Origin: Heliocidaris erythrogramma
Taxonomy: Eukaryota > Echinodermata > Echinoidea > Camarodonta > Echinometridae
DNA: 64,000 nucleotides
Assembly: GCA_025617745.1 (NCBI GenBank)
Contig: CM046862.1
Location: 55,339,946 to 55,403,945 of the forward strand
Direction: 5' to 3'
Shown here: positions 46,901 to 55,698 of the stretch, piece after piece
Position numbering within the stretch: position 1 is the first letter of the stretch
Layout: the number at the start of each line of letters is the position of its first letter
Notes under the pieces: generated by a model
Databases searched by the model: none
Told to the model about the DNA's origin: nothing
The model's input: only the letters and a program-made list of their open reading frames with translations
Position numbers and translations under genes: made by a program

Positions 46901-48041
46901 CAGCTTTACTTAGAATAATTTCACCTTCTTCAACACGTTGAAAAAGGGTTCATTCAAATGAACTTTACATATCATACACATAGTATTATTGAATGGGATT
47001 TTATACTTAAAATATCAAGCAAGAATGAATCCACTCCCTCGTCACGGAAATCAAATTTCCCACTGTATAAGGTGTAATGAAAGAGTACCTCTCTCCAAAG
47101 CCAATTCTTTTATCTTCTTACTGATTCTCAGACATGGTTGCTTTACTTTCTTCCAGAACATCAGAGGTGTATATATCGCTAATACAATCAGATGATTTAA
47201 TAAATTTTCTTTCCCCGCATTATTCATCTTAAATCTAATAATAAATTCTTTCACAACCTTTTAATATCGATTACAAAATAACAATCGATTATATCTATTC
47301 GCTTTTGTGAAACATCGTCCGAAATTGCTCAATGAACAACAATTTTTTTTCTTCAAAAAAATCAATAACAATGATAATATTTACGCCATAAAATGTAATT
47401 CCTATTATTTAATTATATTTAAACTATATTTTTATGTAAATCTATGTAAATTACTTTAGTGACGATTGAACCTTTGTAATATACCTGTTTTTAATTTTTG
47501 TTTGCCTTTATATAATTTTACGCATATCACTGATATAGCTAAACAATGTTACAAAATTAATTTAAAAAATTTTGGTGTGGGAAAGATTACGTATCTATCC
47601 CACGACTATTGTCAATAGAAATTGTATTCACATATGTGTCATTATTGTCAAGTGGAAAGGAATTCATGAACTTTCTTGTTCTTTTTTTATGTCAATCTTA
47701 TACCCATTGCTTTGTGCGGTGCATGTGACTTTCAGCTAGACTGAGTTAATTTCTTCTCATTTGGTGATTCCCAAACCTCATATAGTATCCCGATTGCTTC
47801 CAGGCAATTCATTTGTCAATGTAATTGCATGACTCAGGAAGCGTTTCATCGCTCCCCCGAACATACATAATTAGGCAATGCTTTAAAAACATTGTGAAAT
47901 ATTGTCATGTAATCAGGTTTATTTACATAGTTAAGGCATGGTATGTCCGCGCTTTATACCATCCAGATTAAAATTAATTAATGAAAATGGGATGGAAACC
48001 GCACATGAGTCGGGCGGGGTGCATAGGAACAGTCTTACTTA

Positions 48042-48224
48042 GTGTCCCTGTATTAAAGAGTTGCGACATGGACGTCTCACTTTTCTGGAAACAAAATGGC
48101 GTTCGAATTCTTTCTATTGAGAACACCCAGGTGCTCATCGGAATTGAATAGAAATGTTACGTAATAGTGGAAACAAAATGACGTTCAAATCCCCAGTTGT
48201 CGCAACTCTTTAATACAGGGACAC
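48042..48224. mobile_element. TA-flanked hairpin MITE (GTGTCCCTGTATTAA), intact copy
   Basis: It runs from GTGTCCCTGTATTAAAGAG to the inverse CTCTTTAATACAGGGACAC, with TA on each side. It is 183 bp. Its TTAA at 48052-48055 is the site interrupted in the next copy. Confidence 0.85.
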
Positions 48225-48238
48225 TATAGTTTTACTTA

Positions 48239-49177
48239 GTGTCCCTGTATTAACCCTAATAGAGCCGGGTTATTTAGACCCATCTCACAGCCGGGCCGTC
48301 CAAGATCTCGGCCGTCCAACGCGTGTTCGCAACGAAAATCGGCACGGACGTCGCCGACCACGTAATCTACAAAACTGTATAGTCAATTTTTCCGAAAAAT
48401 GTCATAACTCATAAATTATGCTAATTTATGCATAAAATCAATAGTTTGCTCTAATTAATTAAATAAAGCCCCAAAACTGCAATCTTTTTGTATAGAGACT
48501 CTTTGTCAGATTCTGATCAAATAAACCCCCCCCCCCCCACCAAGAAAAAAAAAATCGGTAAAATCCTTTTGTTTCTTACGTATTTTATTGTTTTTTAAAT
48601 TTCTTATGTATTTCTTTGTTTTTCGACTTTTTTTTTTATTGTGTTTTCCATGGAATTCGTCGGCGACACTATTTTAATCATAAACAATATAAAATTAATT
48701 GCTTTTAAACAGTAAAAGTAAAAATAATGAAACATTTATGATTTTTAGCTGGAAACAAAATTTGCATTGGATTTGTAGACGAAAACACGTTTTTGAGCAA
48801 TTTTGGGTCTGACATGCACTTACGAAATGTTGCGTAACTCCGGAACCGCACGCGCGGACGTCACAAATTTGGTCTCAAAAGTTGCGCAAGACTTGAAAGA
48901 AAAAAGTAGTGAAGCGGCGTGGTGACTGCTTTTCGCGATGCGAACATATTACGCGAAACGTCGAGGGGGGGGGGGGAATCCCCCCCCCCCCCGGGCCTAT
49001 TAGGGTTAATGAGTTGCGACATGGACGTCCCACTTTTCTGGAAACAAAATAGCGTTCGAATTCTTTCTATTTAGAAAACCCAGGTGCTCATCGGAATTGA
49101 ATAGAAATGTTACGTAATAGTGGAAACAAAATGGCGTTCAAATCCCCAGTTGTCGTAACTCTCTAATACAGGGACAC
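48239..49177. mobile_element. Second copy of the GTGTCCCTG MITE, split by a nested TTAA element
   Basis: The left piece GTGTCCCTGTATTAA (48239-48253) and the right piece from TTAATGAGTTGCGAC to GGGACAC (49006-49177) rejoin into the same 183-bp hairpin seen at 48042-48224. Confidence 0.85.
48254..49005. mobile_element. piggyBac-like MITE nested in another MITE
   Basis: The ends CCCTAATAGAGCCGGG and inverted CCCTAATAGGCCCGGG lie immediately inside TTAA (48250-48253 and 49006-49009). TTAA plus CCC-type termini is the piggyBac signature. It is 752 bp and non-coding, with a C run at 48526 and G and C runs at 48965-48992. Confidence 0.85.
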
Positions 49178-49190
49178 TAGTTTTACTTAA

Positions 49191-49424
49191 AGGAATACGC
49201 CACCAGAAGGCCGTGGGGAAAGTCAGGATTGCGTAAGCCCATTCACTCGTACAAAAAGCTTGTGCGTCGAACGCGTCCGTCGGACTACTGGGATTACAGT
49301 TCAGATTGCATGAAGCCGTCCGAATCTCGCACAAGAGCTCGGCCCAGGCGGAGTGTGCATGTTGCGCGGCGACCAGTCTGCCGAAGTTTGCGCCCCGTGG
49401 GGCAACGGCATGATCAGGTAGTGT
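49191..49424. mobile_element. TTAA MITE family A, right-truncated copy
   Basis: Begins AGGAATACGCCACC after TTAA 49187-49190 and matches the copy at 24272-24563 to the GGCATGATCAGGTA word. The right end is lost. The unoccupied version of the surrounding sequence is CAGTTTTACTTAAAATATTG at about 42632. Confidence 0.85.
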
Positions 49425-50068
49425 GACTCGTGGAACCCTCTGTCTTTAGCAATGCCTTTTGTATTCTCCTTTCTTCCTTCTTTCTGCTCTTATGCTCTCT
49501 CCTTCTCTCTCCGATTTTTCGCACTAAATTCTTCATTTTTTCCCCCTAGTAGCGTTGGTTGTTTTTAAAAACTCTATTTAATATGTTTATTTCTATATAT
49601 TTTTTGAAAGGCCATGTGCAATACTCCATATTTTGGATGTACTAATTCATTCTGATTTTATAACTTTCAAAATGTTCTTAATCATCGAGGGACTATGTTT
49701 TACAAGCTCTGCTTCTTTTAGTTCATAATCATGTCAGGTTTCGTACATGTACTTTATATTTATCGGCAACTTATTTCAGTTTTTGTATATTGTTTTTGTG
49801 TTATATTGTAATGTTTTGTGTTTTGGCCACATGAGAAATAAAAAAACGCTTGAACATTAAAACAAGTTACATCGACATTTGAAGAAAATTGTATCAATAT
49901 CATATTCAATTTCAATAAATAGACAATTTAGCGACCGTCACTTTTTTTATTCCCACGGTCGTCGAGTTGAAAGGGAACAGAGTACCAATTTAGGATTTAT
50001 TTATTAATTTATATTGTCTTCTGTAACTGTTATTGTCTAAGCAGGCCATCTTTGGCCGGGTGATTATA
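49425..50068. other. AT-rich intergenic stretch; no gene seen
   Basis: Contains a (CT)-rich patch at 49460-49520; otherwise unremarkable. Confidence 0.45.
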
Positions 50069-50640
50069 CAGTGCGTCCGAGAAAGAAAAAAAAAACAAAC
50101 AAACCGAGATTTATCGATGTTTAATCATATCTCGAATTCTGATTAATACATGACACATATTTGTAAAGCTTGGATCATCTTCTTTCATTAATTTTGATGC
50201 TACTAATAATTACGCCACGCATGAGTGAATAAAGACAATATATTTCTGGTAACATAATAGAGATGATCTGGAAGCCTTTAATAAATCATGAAAATGCAAG
50301 CATCAGTTTACACCAACGGAGCCTAATTGTCATCCCTGGTTCATTTTTCCCGATTGCGGTGTCATAATTATATGAAACGGCAGAAAATGAACTTTCTAGA
50401 AATGTGATTATAATTTTGAAATTCAGATATCGTTGACCAAACGACTTTTTGGTAGCCCTGTTTCATATTGTCTTTATTCACTCATGCGTGAAGTATGTAT
50501 CATATGAGTGGCATCAAATGAAAGAAGAGGATACAAGCTTTACAATTATGTGTCATTTATTAATCAAAATTGTGATTAAGATGTTATTAAACATCGATAA
50601 ATCTCGGTTTCTTTTTTTGGGGGGGGGGGGGCGCAATGTG
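50069..50640. mobile_element. TA-flanked foldback element
   Basis: The inverted arms share AACCGAGATTTATCGATGTT, TTTAATCA and ATTCACTCATGCGTG words. The ends CAGTGCGTCC and (inverted) CACATTGCGCC are similar and flanked by TA at 50067-50068 and 50641-50642. A G run lies inside the right end. Tc1/mariner-type insertion is inferred. Confidence 0.65.
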
Positions 50641-50642
50641 TA

Positions 50643-51414
50643 GGTATCGAAAAAGGCAATGCTCGCGCAGAAACATTACCTACAATTTAACGAAAAAGGC
50701 ATTTTGATTTTTTTTGTTTACATTAATCAGGAAATGTTCATTGAAGTGGAATAGGTTCCAGATTTGTTGTTGTTTTTGTTCGTTTGGCTTATGACATCCA
50801 ATTTCACATTTTCAAAATAAAATTTGCACTAGATTCAATAAACAAGCATAAATTATATTCCAGAACCATATATGAAAACTTGTATAATAATTGCAATTTT
50901 GTACAATACAATACATCATTTTACAAGCACGATAATATGAATAGTATTGAATGGAATCTCATACTGGAAATAATTATTAAGGAGGAAAGAAAACGAGGGT
51001 GGGTTGGGGGGGGGGGGGGGGGGGGCAAAGCAAAAGAGAACAAAATCATACCTGTATATCGATGACAATAACAGTCGATTACATCTCTGAATCATTTTGA
51101 AACGTCGCTCAAGAGTAGATTATACAGTGGTGCGATATAAAATTAATGCGTTCATACCTAATTAAGTGCCATATATTTTATATTCATAATCAAACTAAAT
51201 AGAATTTAATCATTAAGAATAGGTAATACCGTATGTTATTTTTTTTTCGCTAAGGTGCTAACGTAATTCAAAATTCTAACTAGTAAAAAATGTTGCCCTT
51301 TTTATGATAGAATTTTTTAGCTTTCCCAATCTTTATGCATATTAATGAGCAACCCCTAATTGGGGAAGTTTTTTTGGCGCGGGTTAGTGATAGAACCTAT
51401 CCCGCCAATTAATA
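50643..51414. other. AT-rich stretch with a block E fragment; no gene seen
   Basis: The region around 50930-51100 retains block E words (GAATAGTATTGAATGGAAT, CGATGACAATAACAGTCG, ATTACATCTCTGA) and a G run at 51006-51025. Confidence 0.45.
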
Positions 51415-51660
51415 CAGTGGCCGGTCCAAGGCGGGGGGGGGGGGGGGGGGCACAGGGGGCACGTCCTCCCTCCCGGCCAAAAAAAAAGCCTTTTGGGGGG
51501 GGGGGGGGCTTGTCCGGAGAGACACAAATGTATAAAATACTGAGGACCTTTTTTTTTTTTGCTTGACAGAGAATATGGGACTGAAAAGGAGAGTCTCTGA
51601 AATGCTGAGGATCTTTTTTTGGAGGGTAAAAGCCTTTACTTAATCCTGGATCCGCCACTG
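51415..51660. mobile_element. hAT-like MITE, GGCGGATCC family
   Basis: Starts CAGTGGCCGGTCCAAGG and ends CCTGGATCCGCCACTG, with A/T-rich imperfect duplications (TTAATA) on both sides. Contains G runs at 51433 and 51496. Confidence 0.75.
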
Positions 51661-51833
51661 TTTAATATGTGTGTGTTAACCTCGTTCAGTACGCGCTTTT
51701 CATAAGGCCTTATGAATTGAATTGAATTGAATTGAATTTAATTTGATTTACATCAATATTCTGTTCATAAACATAATTACAGAGCGTATCATACTGTGAA
51801 CATGGCGAACAAAGAAACGGACGAAATATACAG

Positions 51834-52583
51834 CTCCTCATTGTACCTTCCACAATTGCTCTGGTATACAAAAGAACATTCCTTCATTGCTATTATGTAA
51901 ATATAATGTAGAACAGGTGTCACATGCATATTCAGCTGTTCTGCTTATTTTACCTAACAGCAATGAAGGGATGTTCTTTTGTCTACCAGAGCCAGGGGCG
52001 GATATAGGATTTTCAGAAGGGGACATTTCAGAAAGGGTGGCGCACACTGAGGAGCCCTCCGTTTGACGAAGCCAAACGGCCATCTAGGGGGTCCGGGGCG
52101 TCTTTCTTTTTTGCAACCAAGCCTAGGCAGAAACCCCTTTTTGAAGACTTTGAAACAGACTAGAAGTATCGGACTTGTATTTTCTTGTATCGGACTTGTA
52201 TTTTCTTACTCAGTCACCTTATTTTTAAATAAGCAAAAGAAAATTTCGTAATATAAACTTCTGCCGAGGTTCGAACTCGTGGTTCTTTCACCAAGAGAGG
52301 ACTGGATTATCCGATTGCGCTACACACAACAGCTGCTCGATGCCCTTGCTCGTTTTATTATATCGCTATAATTCGTTTTCATGAATATTCATGCAGATTA
52401 GTCTTGACGGAATAAACCGTATTAGTATGAAAAATGCGAAATCTGCCAAGGCTTGGTTGTAAAACGTAAACGCGCGTCCGGGGGCATACTTTGTCAGACA
52501 AAATGGGGGGGGGGGGGCGCACGCCCCTTGCACCCCCCTCTGGATCCGCGCCTGAGAGCAATTGTGGAGGGTACAATGAGGAG
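51834..52583. repeat. Palindrome interrupted by a hAT-like MITE
   Basis: The left arm 51834-51893 (TACCTTCCACAATTGCTCTG and CAAAAGAACATTCCTTCATT) is repeated inverted at 51961-51992 plus 52555-52583. The break in the right arm is exactly filled by the element at 51993-52554. Confidence 0.8.
51993..52554. mobile_element. hAT-like MITE inserted in a palindrome arm
   Basis: Starts CAGGGGCGGATATAGG and ends CTGGATCCGCGCCTG. AGAGC flanks both sides (51988-51992 and 52555-52559). The intact opposite arm has CAATTGCTCTGGTATAC, the inverted empty site with a single AGAGC. Only 5 bp are duplicated, against 8 in the copy at 27697. Confidence 0.82.
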
Positions 52584-52689
52584 GTCTATATTTTTCCGCT
52601 CTCTTTGTCATCGTGTTCATAGTGTGACTCATATAACATAATTACAGAGTGTATCACTCATGGCCACTTGTTCATAAGCACCGCTGTCC

Positions 52690-52800
52690 AGTGGCGGATC
52701 TAGCCTGGTAAGACACAATAAATTCTAGGGGTCCGCCATTGTGCACAAACAAAGCGGACCCCTAGAATGCATTGTGTCTTACCAGGCTAGATACGCCACT
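52690..52800. mobile_element. Perfect-arm hairpin MITE related to the GGCGGATC family
   Basis: A 111-bp palindrome from AGTGGCGGATCTAGCCTGG to the inverse, with a central loop of about 15 bp. It is flanked by GCTGTCC (52683-52689 and 52801-52807). Confidence 0.85.
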
Positions 52801-53329
52801 GCTGTCCATACGCGTGACTAAATGAATAGCTGTTCATAATAAATAGCGAGCAAACTTTCGACAAATTACCTCGCTCTTCGGACCTCCGTTCATAAGGACC
52901 ACTATTCATAACAGTTCATAAGGACCGCTATTTATAACGCGTAAATGAATAGCGGTTTTCTATGAATAGCGGTCCTTATGAATAGCGAGCAGACCCGGCA
53001 TATAGGTTAGCTCAATAATGATCCATTTGTGTAAACTATTTTATATAGTCTTCTGAGTACCCTTTATCTTTGTATGTTATTTTTATATACTACTAAAATT
53101 ATTCCATTGTACTTTAATGTTTAATCATTTGATCGATATGTATCATATATAATTATTTTGAAGCGGAATATAATAAATCAAATAAAAACAAAACAAAAAT
53201 TGGCGCTAGCATCGAAAGGAAACAATGTCTCCCAAAACGGAGAGGCGCGTAGTTGCCATGGTTGACATGATTGGGCTGATTGTACGTTTTGACATAATGT
53301 TGACCCTATAACAGGAAAAATAGCACTCT

Positions 53330-54110
53330 GCTTTGTATCATTTTGACGCAACCTGGCATGTATGTATACCATATATATTTTCATATTTGTAGAAAATGTA
53401 GCTTTTAGGGAGTTAAGAGAAAGCCGAAAACGCTGATTACCTTCACATAATATAGGCCTATTTTTGTTAATCTTCTTTTTTTATAAGTGTTTGGAGCAAA
53501 AAGACACACGAAAGCGGCAATTTCTTAAAGAGATGATTTAGCATTTTTCGATTTTAGCATTAAGTAATTTCTGGCGGTGGTCACACGGAAAAGGAGCAGT
53601 GGAGTTTGGCCTTTTATCACAAATCACAGCTCAAAGTCCAAATACGCCTTCTTGAAGGTCTGAAAATCAATTTGCATTTATAGATATGTTTTTAGTTTCC
53701 CGTAAACACACCCTTCTGTGACACTGGGATGGTTAGGATAAGACAATGTCTTATTGAGTAATAAATACAATTTTATGAAAACATAAAAAGAGTAAAAAAT
53801 ATATGTGTGTAATTGTGTGTAATTGGGTTTGTAAAGACGTGTATCAATCAGATATGATTATTTACGTCTGGGACCAACCTTTAACGTCACCATCCGAAAG
53901 ACGTGACTCAGTCTCGAACCTGGGTCCGCTGAATCAGTTTATAACTTCCACTGGTAGCTGGATTACAGGCGCACGCCACAACGCCCAGTATATATATATA
54001 TATTATAAAGGTAATCAGTGTTTTCGGCTCTCTTAACTCCCTAAAAGCTCAATTGTCTACACAAATATGAAAAAAGAAGGCCAGGTTGCGTAAAATGATA
54101 CTAAGCATAT
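53330..54110. repeat. Foldback pair surrounding the 7SL-like SINE
   Basis: TTTAGGGAGTTAAGAG and GCTGATTACCTT at 53403-53445, and TATCATTTTGACGCAACCTG at 53337, recur inverted at 54005-54105. Confidence 0.75.
53803..53989 (-). mobile_element. Candidate 7SL-like (Alu-domain-like) SINE
   Basis: On the minus strand it starts GGGCGTTGTGGCGTGCGCC, then TGTAATCCAGCTACC. This aligns closely to the 5' end of SRP (7SL) RNA and to Alu sequence. Then GGACCCAGGTTCGAGACTGA supplies a box B-like GGTTCGAGACT (53910-53920). The rest is a unique body (TCGGATGGTGACGTTAAAGG) and a tail TTGATACACGTC ending AATTACACACAA. Tail relatives occur at 13806, 36486 and 39420. Origin from the host's own 7SL gene is inference; a tRNA-derived SINE with chance similarity is the alternative. 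Confidence 0.55.
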
Positions 54111-54599
54111 AGTGCTTTTTGGAAGGAATTATTATTCTCCATGCATGTCATGAGTAATCTCAGCTTTTAAAGAGTTAATTACTTTTTAAAAAAATCTTTA
54201 TTCAATTTATCTCAAGCCATCACTGATGACGTCCTTACAATGCAATGACGTCCGCTTTCTACTGGGTAAAAGCCAGCTCTTAATCAGTATGAAGGCTGAG
54301 ACCTAAAGTTACGCACCGTTGTTTCCAGCCGCTAAAAGGTTATTTTATTCAGAGATTTATGCGAATTTCTTGGTTCTACATATTCTGAAGTGAAATCGCT
54401 CTGAAAATTACGACGGACGAACATGTCAGTAACTTTCATAATCTGGCTGAGGGATTTTCCCTCAGGCCTATACGCCGTAAAAATAACATGCACTACCGCC
54501 GGAAAGGATTGTGCAATGTTGCAGCCCCCCCCCCCCCCCCCCCCCGGTTCATGGCCATGGATGTGCCACGATAATAGTTTATTAATCGAAAAATTAAAC

Positions 54600-55420
54600 G
54601 GGGAGAAAGAAGAAGGAAAAGAAGAAGGAAAAGAAGAAGGAAAAGAAAATCGAAGAAGAAAAAGAAGAAAAAGAAAAAGAAGAAGAACAACAAGAAGAAG
54701 GAGAAACTCGAAGAAGAAAAAGAAGAAAAAGAAGAAGAAGAAGAAGAAGGAGAAACTCGAAGAAGAAAAAGAAGAAAAAGAAAAAGAAGAAGAAGAAGGA
54801 CAAAAAAGAAGGAAAAGAAGAAGGAAAAGAAAATCGAAGAAGAAAAAGAAGAAAAAGAAAAAGAAGAAGAAGGAGAAACTCGAAGAAGAAAAAGAAGAAA
54901 AAGATTAAGAAGAAGAAGAAAAAGAAAAAGAAGAAGAACGAGAAACTCGAAGAAGAAAAAGAAGAAAAAGAAAAAGAAGAAGAAGAAGAAGAAGAAGAAG
55001 AAGAAGGAGAAACTCGAAGAAGAAAAAGAAGAAAAAGAAAAAGAAGAAGAAGAAGAAGAAAAAAAAGATAAAGAAAAAGGAGCTTGAAGAAGAAGGAGAA
55101 ACTCGAAGAAGAAAAAGAAGAAAAAGAAGAAAAAGAAGAAAAAGAAGAAGAAGAAGAAGGAGAAACTCGAAGAAGAAAAAGAAGAAAAAGAAAAAGAAGA
55201 AGAAGAAGAAGAAAAAAAAGATAAAGAAAAAGGAGCTTGAAGAAGAAGGAGAAACTCGAAGAAGAAAAAGAAGAAAAAGAAGAAGAATTAGAAGAAGAAG
55301 AAGAAGAAGAAGATGAAGAAGAAGAAAGACAAGAATGAGGAGGAGAAGAAAACAAAAATGTGAAGAAAAATTGTAGCAGAATGAGATTAAAAGAAGAAAA
55401 AGAAGACGAAAGGGGAAAAA
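54600..55420. repeat. 0.8-kb GAA-type polypurine tract
   Basis: Nearly pure purine on the plus strand: AGAAGAAAAAG units, with the phrase GGAGAAACTCGAAGAAG recurring about eight times at roughly 50-90 bp spacing. It ends about 120 bp before the RPL12 pyrimidine start. Ser/Phe-rich and Lys/Glu-rich frames across it are artefacts. Confidence 0.95.
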
Positions 55421-55548
55421 ATAATAACCGGGCTGCCCCCATATCGATCATTCTCTCTGCGCTAGCCATCGCGCCTATGGCTATAGGATATTTACGAATC
55501 GCACAGAAGAGGGCGTTTGTCACATTTCCTTCATAATCTTCCTTTTCG
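55421..55548 (+). promoter_or_regulatory. RPL12 promoter with TOP-like start
   Basis: It lies between the polypurine tract and the first RPL12 exon. A pyrimidine tract CTTCCTTTTC at 55538-55547 fits the C-start, pyrimidine-rich transcription start of ribosomal protein mRNAs (5' TOP). It would give a 5' UTR of about 124 nt. No TATA box is obvious. Confidence 0.5.
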
Positions 55549-55661
55549 TGAAAGACGTGGATAAGTGGTTTGTGCAACTCTTCGGTCGTTTCCAAAATCG
55601 GATTCATCCGACACTACCACTTCTAATTTCTGACTTAAAGTCCACCTCAAATTGAAGAACC

Positions 55662-55698
55662 ATGCCTCCCAAGTTCGATCCCAACGAAATCAAAATTG
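55662..55698 (+). CDS. RPL12: RPL12 exon with start codon
   Basis: ATG in the context AGAACCATGCC, encoding [12 protein letters not shown] plus one base, then donor GTAAATG. The residues match the invariant N-terminus of animal RPL12. Confidence 0.95.

Noticed and set aside
52257..52330. tRNA-like sequence (GGTTCGAACTCGTGG with CACCAAGAGAGGA) within the MITE at 51993
   Set aside because: A box B-like word and a partial anticodon-arm pattern are visible on the minus strand, but acceptor stems do not pair over a standard length; at best a decayed tRNA or SINE relic.
54594..55607. 337-codon Ser/Phe-rich minus-strand frame and a Lys/Glu-rich plus-strand frame
   Set aside because: Both are by-products of the GAA polypurine tract; the minus frame even runs over the RPL12 5' UTR.
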